NCBI GenBank assembly: GCA_020746875.1 | Contig: JAGTJL010000008.1 | Coordinates: 1,612,001 to 1,676,000 of the forward strand | DNA from: Rhexocercosporidium sp. MPI-PUGE-AT-0058 | Taxonomy: Eukaryota > Ascomycota > Leotiomycetes > Helotiales | Reading direction: 5' to 3' | DNA: 64,000 nucleotides | Shown: piece after piece, positions 21,998 to 31,872 of the stretch | Layout of the letters: each line of letters starts with the position of its first letter | Position numbering within the stretch: the first letter of the stretch is position 1 | Notes under the pieces: generated by a model | What the model was told of the DNA's origin: nothing | Seen by the model: the letters and a program-made list of their open reading frames with translations, nothing else | The model's database searches: none | Translations under genes and position numbers: made by a program

Positions 21998-23976
21998 ATG
22001 CCGACCTTACATCAATTCGATTATATCTTCGCTATTGCGATGATCTTTGCATTTTTAGATGCATGGAACATCGGTGCCAACGATGTCGCAAATTCATTTG
22101 CGACTTCGGTCTCATCTAGATCCCTCACAATGAGGCAGGCCATGATGATAGCTACGGTAATGGAGTTTGGAGGCGCTGTAGGAGTTGGGTAGGTGTGCCA
22201 CACCTGCTTGTGCTGCTGAACTGACACTTCTGAGTGCTCGAGTCGCAGATACCATCAGAACCAAAATCTTGAGTACCAAGGCTTTCGAGCAAGAGCCTTC
22301 TATCCTCATGTTAGGAATGACATGTGCGCTCGTTGGGTCTTCAACCTATTTGACGGTCGCCACTCGATGCGGATTGCCTGTATCTACTACGTAAGGACGG
22401 AGTGGCAACACGAAGATTGACCCTTCGCTAATTCATCAAAGTCACAGCATCATGGGAGGTGTTATTGGTGTCGGTATTGCTTCGCTCGGAGTAGATGGTG
22501 TAAATTGGGGGTGGAAAGGTGTCTCTCAAGTGTTCGCCGCATGGTATGTCTTATTACCCTGAAATATACCTCATCTAGATCTAAAGCTTTGGTCTTGTGG
22601 TCTGGTCTTGTGGTCTCAAAATTCTTTTTCTGAGTTGTTGAGACGAAAGTGCTGATATCACAACTTCAGGGCCATCGCTCCTGGAGTCGCTGGTGCCTTT
22701 GGAGCTATCATCTTCCTGATCACCAAGTACGGTGTCCTAAAATCGAGCAATCCCGTACGAAACGCCTTTATCAGCGTGCCGATCTACTTCGCCTTCACGA
22801 CTGGCATCCTGACTATGCTCATTGTTTGGAAAGGAGCAGCCTCTGCCGCCTCGGCTGTCGAATCGTGGGGACCAGGAGAATACGTTGGTGTTATAGTCGG
22901 AGTCGGCATTGGATGTGGGCTCCTCTCTGCCATCTTCATCTTGCCATTCCTTCACCGAAAGCTCTATCTCAACGACTGGGAGCTCAAATGGTACGATGTC
23001 TTCAAAGGTCCGCTCCTCCTTCAACGCGGAGAAGTTCCTCCCAACCCCAACGGACAACAAGAGCTTATCCAGGACTACTACCGGGGCCACAAGACTAGAG
23101 AACAACTTGAGCGCGATGGAGTAGAAATCACCAATACCCCCAACGACATCGAGACCAACACTCCGCCTAGTAAAGAAATCGAAGCCGGAGCCCGCAGTTC
23201 CGGAGACATCTCAGACAGTGCCGTCGAATCTGTCAAGAATAGGAGTGGTCCATGGTACACGCCAAACAACCTGTTTTTCATAGCCAAAAAGGCTTTCCTC
23301 CATGGTGTTGACGTCGACGTTGTTGCAGAGCAAAAGAAATCATCTATTCTAGTTGGAAATCTCGAGGATATGCACGCTCGTGCTACCCACTATGACAACA
23401 AAGCCGAGCACACTTATTCTATGCTCCAGATTTTGACGGCTGCAACTGCATCCTTTGCACATGGTGCCAACGACGTCTCAAATGCCGTCGGGCCTCTCGC
23501 TGCTGTGTACCTCATCTGGAGTACCGCTACTCTGGCCTCCAAATCCCCAGTCCCAGTGTGGATTTTGTAAGTGCCACCTCATACCGAACGGACCTCTGAT
23601 TTCAGCTAACGAGAATAGATGCTACGGTGGAGCAGCTATTGTAATAGGTCTCTGGACCTACGGCTACAACATCATGCGCAACCTCGGTAACCGCCTCACT
23701 CTCCACTCACCGTCGCGTGGATTCTCGATGGAACTTGGCTCTGCATGCACAGTCGTTATGGCTACCCGTCTCGCCCTTCCCGTCTCTACAACCCAGTGCA
23801 TCGTAGGTGCTACTGTCGGTGTCGGACTTTGTAACGGCGAGCTGAAGAGTATCAACTGGAGAATGGTGTTGTGGATTTATGGTGGCTGGATCATTACTCT
23901 GCCATGTACTGGTATCATCTCTGGGTGCTTGATGGGTATCATCATCAACGCTCCGCAATGGGGTAATGCTTTGTAG
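21998..23976 (+). CDS. PHO89: Na+/phosphate symporter, PiT family
   Basis: High-affinity sodium-coupled inorganic phosphate importer of the plasma membrane (PiT/PHO4 superfamily; yeast Pho89, Neurospora PHO-4). Exons 21998-22188, 22235-22390, 22442-22543, 22670-23566 and 23619-23976 join to 567 residues, the normal length. Both inverted-repeat signatures are present: GANDVANSFATSVSSRSLT near the N-terminus and GANDVSNAVGPLAAVYLIW in the C-terminal half. Each is followed by a conserved PVSTT segment. About ten or more hydrophobic spans flank a long hydrophilic loop in the middle (roughly residues 220-370), as in the family. An acid phosphatase gene lies 2.8 kb downstream, so both may respond to phosphate starvation; that is inference from context. 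Confidence 0.95.
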
Positions 23977-25259
23977 TGGTTATTGCCTACGTGTTTGTAG
24001 GTGTCAGGATAATCAGACGGAAAGGGAAGGGAGAGGAGGGGATAGGAGTTACGATATCAGGGATTTGCGAATTGGAGGAACGCAATGAGCTTGTTTTGAC
24101 TGGTCTTTCTCTATAGTAGTAATTAAATTGTCACGCAACTTCCCTCTTGCTGAGTATATTGTCTACGTGTGTGATGTCACGAAGCTTTCTGCAAAGCAAG
24201 ATATCTGTAAAGGCTGGCATTAACAAAATAGTTGGTGGGCACATTGAGCTCGCTTAACGGCGCGTAGGGAAAATCAACAAAAACAAAAACAACTCACTAA
24301 AAAAAAGCCTCTAAACCCCACCACCTAATCCAAAACAATGATATAAAATGAAATTGGTCACAATCAGAAAAGAAAAACGGCAAAACTTAATTGGAAGCCC
24401 ACACTCGGATGCGTGTGAGGTTCCAATTTGCAAACCTAATCTAATAGGTTTTTCGATCGTGTTTCCGCCGTGTTTTCGCCGTTCGTTCGTTCGTTCGTGT
24501 GGTCGAACCAGTTTGACCTGAACCACGCCGACGTGGCCGCCCCCGGTTATGAAGAAAATCTGTTTATTTGGTTATATGCATGGGATAAAAGTTGGTTTCG
24601 CCTAGGTGGTTGCTGAAGGATGGTTTTCGGTTCTACGTCTACGTCACGTCCAACCTCAACACACATTTGGATTGATCATTTTGCTATACGCTACTGGTTC
24701 AGTGGAAGGGATGTTTAGGGCTTCGTATGGCTCTTGTGTTGAATATTTCTCTAAGGGATTCCGCTTTTGAGGGCCTTACTCGACTCTGTTAACGACTGAT
24801 ACACCCTTCAAGGACCGAGAACCAGTTCACCGTAGATAGTGCACCGACTTTATCATAGTATAAGATACCAATATCTTATTCTGGAAGGACAGTACGCCAA
24901 TTGCGAGCATTCCAGGTTTCCTCGATTTGGCTCTGTTTGGAACGAGAGGCAGCCGTCGGGCGGCCGAGAGTAGGTAATGTTTTTTGAACCTCAACAACAC
25001 CGAAAACTCGACTGCGTCTACTTTGAACAAATAGAGTTGGCATTGGAGGAAGGCAATGAAGGAGCAGGAACACATCAAACGAGCCATTTATGCCGGGACT
25101 CCTGCTTATCACATTCACTAATTGGGTGGAAATCGAGTACATATTGAAGCAAGATTAGTAGAGCCTTACAACCTAGCAAACTATCAGCCTTGGGTATGTC
25201 GCAAACTCCATCAACCAACTCCCATACAAAGTAACCTAGCCAGCCATTATTCAATTCTC
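23977..25259. other. Intergenic region between PHO89 and the SLATT gene
   Basis: 3' flanks of two convergent genes. A short GTTC tandem repeat lies near 24480-24500. Small frames on the minus strand have no recognisable domain. I see no RNA gene. Confidence 0.4.
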
Positions 25260-25958
25260 TCAATCAATTACATACTTCCCCTTAGGAGACGCAATGGCAT
25301 TTACAGAACTCCCACTCCTAGCTAACAATCTCCTCACAGCAGGTCTACTGCTCCCGTCCCTATCATCCATTCCATCACCTCCCGTCCCAGCCTCGACCTG
25401 ATGCGCATAAGTACTCGGCCTATTCATCTCTGCTGTATCCCTCGCTAAATTATACTTCTCAAAGATCCGCTCCACGAGCTTCTCGACATCATCTTCACCC
25501 ACATCGCCTGCCAATTCCAGCCTGGCGTCCGTCTCGTCAATCAGATCCTTCACTTTCTGCATCTGATATTCATCCTTCCTCAAACGATCCGGCAGACCTT
25601 GTCCCTTCAACAACGCAAGTATGCCCGCCGTCGAAGTGTTTACCACGCCGAGGATGGTGATTGCGCGAGGATGTAGGCCGGACATTGGACCCAGGGAGAC
25701 GAGCGTTGCGCCGATCAGGATCTGAGCGAGGAGGGCGACGTAGTAGAGCGCTTCTATGGCATGGTATTGGATTGCCAGTCTCTTCTGTGTGCGCATGACT
25801 TCTTTGTAGAGACCGTGATGTTTGGAGTTCTTGCCGCCGGCTTCGAGGTCAGCGATGCTGCTGATTCCCACTGCGCTTCTGAATTTGGTGAGGGATGAAG
25901 GAGGCTGTGGACTCGTGGGATTAAAAGGGGGCAGGAGAGGAGACTGTTCGGTCGACAT
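25260..25958 (-). CDS. Fungal SLATT-domain two-helix membrane protein
   Basis: A 232-residue protein of the fungal SLATT family (SMODS- and SLOG-associating two-TM effector domain). The acidic, proline-rich N-terminus leads to HHGLYKEVMRTQKRLAIQYHAIEALYY, then two adjacent hydrophobic segments (about residues 75-125: ALYYVALLAQILIGATLVSL and AITILGVVNTSTAGILALL). The conserved KGQGLPDRLR follows, and a helical region ending EKLVERIFEKYNLA. The tail is disordered. I chose the ATG at 25958; the frame extends to 26156 only through an arginine run created by a CTT/CGT repeat and is unlikely to be translated. Bacterial relatives are predicted membrane effectors in nucleotide-signal defence; the fungal role is unknown. 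Confidence 0.8.
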   Translation of the reverse strand: MSTEQSPLLPPFNPTSPQPPSSLTKFRSAVGISSIADLEAGGKNSKHHGLYKEVMRTQKRLAIQYHAIEALYYVALLAQILIGATLVSLGPMSGLHPRAITILGVVNTSTAGILALLKGQGLPDRLRKDEYQMQKVKDLIDETDARLELAGDVGEDDVEKLVERIFEKYNLARDTAEMNRPSTYAHQVEAGTGGDGMDDRDGSSRPAVRRLLARSGSSVNAIASPKGKYVID

Positions 25959-26798
25959 CTTGCTTTGAAGCTTGGGGGACGAGGCCTTGTTGGGTAAAGT
26001 TTGCGATGTTCGTCCTCTTCTTCTTCTTCGTCTTCGTCTTCTTCTTCTTCCTCCTCTTCTCAGCCTCGTCTCAGCAGACTGTCGTCTATCCCCATCAGCT
26101 CGCCTCGTCAAGGATGATTTGTAGGGATCTTGGCATGAACTCAGCCATCCAATCAATCCGCAGCCGTAACCGAGGTTGGCGCGCCCCTGAAGCCATCCAA
26201 TTCTTTTGTTTCAACACCAACACAGCCTCCATCACATCCTCCCGACCTTCAACCTTCAAACATCAGATCTCCCTTTCTAGAACAAATTTAAAGCTTCAAC
26301 TCAGATTGACGAGTCGAGTGACCCGAGACCCGAGATCTGACTGAGTATCATCACAAGCCTCCTCGGCCAGGCGGTGCAGGCTTCGAAAAGAGCTTTATGA
26401 GATTTCCCCGTTCTCAACCTTCCTCTTCCGGGAAGCTCTCCGTTCCACTAGCATCGGCAGATATCGAATCCAGCCGCCGTTCCTGAGCCACCAGAACCAT
26501 TTGAATACCATGCTGAAATACCCTTGTACTCATTGGTGGATTGCGTCCACAGCCAAGCGGGAGACCCCTCGGTCGACGAGACTAATTGGTCGTTTCCAGA
26601 GATGGGACTCTGAGCGACCTGGTAGCCATGAGGGGGTAAGAGGAGGGGACGGCTCCATTCAATATTGACTTGACATGAGATGAGAGATAAGTAGTTCGGA
26701 CTTCCCTCTTCTCTCTTTGCTCTCCTCACGAAGACGGTATCCTTCCTCAAGCTACTTTTGAAAATCTTATTTGATTCCTTTTCAATTCCTCAATCAGA
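25959..26798. other. Divergent promoter region with CTT/CGT microsatellite
   Basis: Lies between the minus-strand SLATT gene and the plus-strand acid phosphatase. At about 26012-26060 a CTT/CGT trinucleotide repeat probably forms part of the SLATT 5' leader. No other gene is supported. Confidence 0.5.
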
Positions 26799-27934
26799 AT
26801 GCATTTCTCAAGTACCATTGCCGTCACGCTGGCATTTGCCACAGTTGGCAATGCGCAGACTCAGTACACTTCAACTGCGGTGGCTGCCGTTGAAGCAGCC
26901 CGAGCTACTGCGAAGACATTGAGTCCCGTCAGTTCGATCAGAGGAAAGACATTTGATCGATTCGTGCAAATCTGGTTAGAAAATACGGATTTCGACATGG
27001 CAGCAGGAGATCGTGAGTTTTAAGCTACTACATGTCTAAAGACATACAACTGACATGTGATAGCATCACTTCAATGGGTAGCTAGCCAAGGAATCACGCT
27101 CACCAACTACAAGGCCATCACGCATCCCAGTCAGCCTAACTACGTCGCAAGCGTTGGAGGAGAGACCAATTGGGTGTGGGCCGACTGGACCTTCCGAATT
27201 GACAAGAAAGTCAAGACCATCGTCGATCTACTGGAACCTGCCGGTGTGAGCTGGAGTGTTTATGGCGAGGACATGCCATACTCTGGTTTCCAGGGAGATT
27301 ATGTGAACCAAAAGACTGGCGCCAACGCATATGTTCGCAAGCATAAGTGAGTTCTGCTCGACTCTCAAGGAGGAACGTGCTAATGTGACTAGCCCTCTGA
27401 TGAGTTACGATTCCGTGACTTCAAATGTGGACCGTCTGGCCAAATCCAAGAACTTCACCATGTTCCAGAAAGAGGTCGCGACGGGCATGCTCCCACAATG
27501 GATCTTTCTAACGCCAAACATGAGTATGCCATCTTGTCCCAGACCCATTTATACTGAGCTAACAAAGTATAAAGCGAACGACGGTCACGATTCTTCCATC
27601 ACTGTGGCCGGCAGCTGGGCGAAGTCCTTCCTCCAACCTCTCCTCGCCAACAAGAACTTCATGGAGAAGACCCTGGTTTTACTCAGTGAGTACCTTTTTA
27701 TTACCAACAACAAGGATTTTCTGCTAACACACCCCAGCCTTCGATGAGACAGAAAACTACTTCAGCAGCAACAAAGTCTTCTCCGTCCTCCTTGGCGACG
27801 CGGTACCCGCCGCCCTTCACGGAACCAAGAACGGTACAGCTTTCAACCACTACAGCATCATGTCCACGGTGGAGAATAACTGGAATCTGGGGAATCTAGG
27901 GGAGGGGGATGCGAAGGCTAAACCCTTCTTTTGA
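26799..27934 (+). CDS. Secreted acid phosphatase (phosphoesterase family)
   Basis: Extracellular acid phosphatase of the phosphoesterase superfamily that includes fungal phosphate-repressible acid phosphatases; it should release phosphate from organic esters outside the cell. Exons 26799-27012, 27064-27346, 27393-27523, 27575-27685 and 27738-27934 join to 311 residues. The N-terminus MHFSSTIAVTLAFATVGNAQ is a clear signal peptide. Conserved segments follow: IWLENTDFDMAAGDPSLQW, HPSQPNYVASVGGE, GEDMPYSGFQGDY, the metal-site NDGHD, and FDETENY near the end. All four introns are short and keep phase. PHO89 lies 2.8 kb upstream with the SLATT gene between them, which suggests a shared phosphate-scavenging role. 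Confidence 0.9.
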
Positions 27935-28882
27935 TGATGATGATAATAATTTAATGCAGTCATTCTTGAAACAACAAATTAAGGCATCGTATCTGACTCT
28001 TGAGTGATTCATGATAATTTCATCCTTGTTCCAGAACGCATTTCATTGCGTGCTATTCGGGGAGAAATCTGGAGTACCGACAAGTATTCAAAGACTACAA
28101 AGTCGACCAAGTCAAGGTCATCGTGCATGAGCAAGCTGCAAGACGAGATTAGAGATGCCCGCCCTCCAACACTTACATTTGACTAATTTTATGGCCCGTT
28201 TTCGACATCGGCTGGGCGACGACAGTATACGATGCGCGCCGTGAATTACTCTTTAAAGTCGTCAAGAAAATACACCGGCCAGATATCTTGGAATGGCAGT
28301 CGCTGTGCGGGGTGATAGTAAATCGAAAGCTCGCAGTGTATAATGAGCTACAAGGATTGTTAAACTAGATCAGATAGGTCTCTCTAATTGGCAGTAGTCT
28401 TCAATCGTGACAGCAAGTTAGAAAGCGGCAGCGAGGCGTGCTCCTCGCACTTATATGGCTGGTGAACTTCTCAGAGGGTAGGAGACATTCATTAACGAAT
28501 CATGAGCAATCATAGAGCACTCATTATAATTTACGATTAAATTCGTCAATGCCAGCTGATCTCTTCTCTAACTCTGAATTTTCTCCGCTAAGGGCACTCT
28601 CTCCTGAGGCCGTCTTCTCCTATGCTGGTGGTTCCTCGAATCCTCCATGAGGATACGGTCAGAAGCAGTTATCGATATCTCAGGCGATGCTTGAATCGCA
28701 TGCTGATCTGCTCCAAAATCTCCTCCCTTATCGGCATATGACTCTACGCTAATATCCGTCATACTTCTTCCATCCCTCGACCATACCTTCCTCCCTTCCT
28801 CTCGGCATGACAGGACCCTGATTTGACCTAGCTCCTCCTCCTCTAAGATGCACAGGTCTTATCCCCACCATCTACGAATCCT
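27935..28882. other. Convergent intergenic region
   Basis: 3' flanks of the acid phosphatase and the kinase gene. A 64-codon minus-strand frame (28568-28762) begins with a proper ATG but has no recognisable domain; it probably lies in the kinase 3' UTR. Confidence 0.4.
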
Positions 28883-31009
28883 TCACACCTTCGACGCAGA
28901 CCTCGCCATCATCTTAGCCCACGATGGCTTCACAAGTTCTAGACCTTTAATCGCATCCACATCCGATTTCGCCTTAAGCAACACCGGAGGCTGTAGCGGC
29001 GCCGAACTCACAATCGGCGAAGGAGGCCCTCTCCCACTGAGTGGACTGTCAGGCGACATGCTCCTGATCGTTTCCGAGCTGACGGAACTCATTGAATCGT
29101 TGGTATTGAGACTAGCTTTCGAGAATGTTGAGTGAACAGAGCTGAGTAGTGTGCTAGTTGTGCTGGCTGGATCTCGAGTCATGGTTGGCCGGATGGGCGT
29201 GGATGGGTTTGGTGTTGGTGTTGAGGGCTTGGTTGTTGGTGGGATGGGCGTTGTCGGCCTGGTTAGTACTGGCAATCTACTCTGCCGGCGTTGGAGATGA
29301 TCGAAATTTGTACCAGGAGGTGGTTTGGTGATGATATTATTGATAGTACCGTTGGACTTAGCATTGGAGACAGCGTTACCATGAAAATTGGCACTGTTGA
29401 TGTGAAGATGACTGAGACCTCTTCCCCGACCTCGATTCTGGGAGCCTGGCCGCCGTGAAGGCTTTTGCATGGCTTTGAGTTGGGTTTCGAGTTGTTTGCG
29501 CGCTTCGACTTCTCGATTGTGCTTCTCTTGCAAGGCTTTGTATTGGTCGCCTGCGTGCTTACGCTCCTTTTCGATCCGTTGCTGCCAAGTACCATTGATG
29601 GATTCGAGCTCTTCGATGCGCTTCTGTTTTGCTTCGAGTTCAGTTCTCATCTGAGCCAACAGCGTTGCTGAAGTTGTGTCACTTTCGTAGGCCGATTTTA
29701 ATTTTTTGTCTGAAGATTGTTAAGCCGGTAAATCAGAATTTCGTACGTGTTTACTTACTGATCACTTGGGAAATAAGAGAATTTTTCTTATGGCAGCAAG
29801 AGAGGTGGTAAATTTGATCCAGCCCACCAAGTTCGAGTAACCTCTCATTCACTTCTTTTGCATCCGGTCTATCGTCTGGATTGAACTGAAGCATCTGATC
29901 GATGAGAGTCATGATATGTTTGCAGTTGAAGTTGGGCTGATCCTGGTTCTCTAGCGATGCCGCGATGGCTTTCGTCCGAAGATCATGTAGATATGCAGGC
30001 AGCATGTTGTACTTTATCGCCCAGTTCTTTTCTTTCATGATGTCTTCGAATTGATCCAAGGTTTCTCCGTAGAGGAGACTCGCAATATTTAAGAAGATGA
30101 AACCAAGAGACCAGATGTCAGCATGCGACATCGAATGTCGCTCTTCGTCGTGCACTTCTGGCGCGATCCATGACGCCGTACCACATCGCCCGCTGGTTAT
30201 GCTATCCTCGGTATCCTTGACATCTCGAGCGATCCCAAAATCGGCAAGATATACCCGTCCAGGGCTCAACAGTATATTCTTTGGTTTCAGATCTCGGTGT
30301 CGTATCTTCTTGTCATGGCAGTATGCCAATGCTTCTGTTATACACCCGAGAATCTGCTGCAGAAACCCCATTGCAGTACTTGTCCTGGGATGTCCATTGG
30401 CAGTCGGCGAAGCATTTCGCAACTGTGCTAGGTCCTCGATTGTGCCAACCCCCTTCAACCCTAGAGCTTGTAGTCTCTTGAAAGCGTCCTCTTGGTCCGA
30501 AGCAGATCCGCAGCGAATTTCGTCAACATCCTCCAACAGTTTACTTAAATCGCAGACTGCAACGGGGTATAAAAGGAGGTAGAGGTTGTTGCGCTTGAAG
30601 GTGTACGTTCCGACCAATTTCAGTATATGCTTATGGGCCAACCTTTCCATCGCATTGGCTTCTTGTCGCAGTTGTTCAACTGTCATCCCACGCCTCGGTT
30701 TGACACTAGAAACCATTAGCATCTTGATACATAATCTGTATTTGCCGGAAGCAGTACGAACCACTTGCGCGCCATTGTGACAGTTCGATAGGTTATGCGC
30801 TCCACGACGCCATAGCTTCCAATCCCAAGCTCTCGCCCGTAAGTCCTGATGGCTTTGTGGTCTGTCCATTGTGTAGGATCCGGATGTTTCCCACAGCCAG
30901 ACCAATGTCCTTTAGACCTTTCCCATTCCTCTATCTGTTTCTCGTCGCGAATCTCGGTCGCTGGATGCGCAACTACGAGATGCCACCCGTCTTCAGCGAT
31001 GTCGGTCAT
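28883..31009 (-). CDS. Serine/threonine protein kinase with coiled-coil tail
   Basis: Active-looking Ser/Thr kinase with a long C-terminal extension. Exons (transcript order): 31009-30762, 30705-29759, 29709-28883, giving 673 residues. The glycine loop is LGIGSYGVVER (residues 61-71) and the ATP-binding lysine is Lys82 (MARK). The catalytic loop HRDLKPKN is at 219-226 and DFG at 238-240, followed by GTASWIAPEV. After the kinase domain (ending near residue 390) comes a heptad-like coiled coil (LEAKQKRIEELESINGTW and onward), then a basic and Ser/Thr/Pro-rich tail. The small intron between exons 1 and 2 has a branch-site CTAAT. The start is the first ATG of the frame; an upstream exon cannot be excluded. 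I cannot assign a named orthologue. Confidence 0.85.
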
Positions 31010-31872
31010 TCTGGAGAGCTCGTGCTCGGGACGAGCCGCTGTCAATGCTCAACTCAATTCAGTGGACCTGGACTGTGATTTTGAGTGTTTCTTCATCGAG
31101 CATCGCAAGATATGATATTAAAGTGAGGAAAGTTCTGCAAAATCGAAGTCGACGGTCCCGACTCAAGTGATAACCTTTCCGCTGCACTGCCGCTTCGAAG
31201 GGCTGAGAAGTGTGGTGGGCTGAGGCGGTGCATCCCTTTGTGTACCCCACGTTCTGCAGGTGAGATGAATCCTTGTTTCCGAGTGGATGAGCTAACGCCC
31301 ACTGTCGTAGTACTGTAATACACACACCATTCGATAGAATGGAGAAGTGAGGCCAACTTCAACATAACTATTCCAGGCCTCAAGTCGCTGAAAATGCACC
31401 AGGCAATGCCCAATATATCAGCGGTCAACAGCCATTGCAGCAGTTCTTTCCAACGATCTTCGTGCCGGCTGACTTGCTACCCACAGCTCTCATAATACAA
31501 CCTCCTCTAGTACTTCAGGGGCCCCATGCGATCCGCCTCCGCCAGGCGATATCTCTTTACAACATCTTCAGCCTTGGGCTTCCGTCCTCGAAGGTTAACC
31601 TCCCACTGCCACCTAGCTCGCGTTCGGGTTGTCTCCCAGTCAAGCCCAAGCTTCTGAATGATAGATTCCAATGTCAGTCAACATCACTAGCCTGCATTCC
31701 GTGATCCATCAAAAGGCTAAGGCCATGTGGATACACATTTCATCATATTTGATTAGATGGAATCTCGCTCGCTTAGCATTATGTACAACAGTGTTCAATT
31801 AATAGAAGCAGGCGAAACTAAGCACAAGCTGAACTCTTCAAAACCCTTTCTCCATGACTTCGAGCCTCCATC
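31010..31872. other. Intergenic region upstream of the kinase
   Basis: Promoter side of the kinase gene and 3' flank of the sedolisin gene. Short frames on both strands are without recognisable features. No repeat or RNA gene seen. Confidence 0.4.

Noticed and set aside
25959..26156. N-terminal extension of the SLATT frame containing a long arginine run
   Set aside because: It is a read-through of a CTT/CGT microsatellite; the family's sequence begins after the ATG at 25958.
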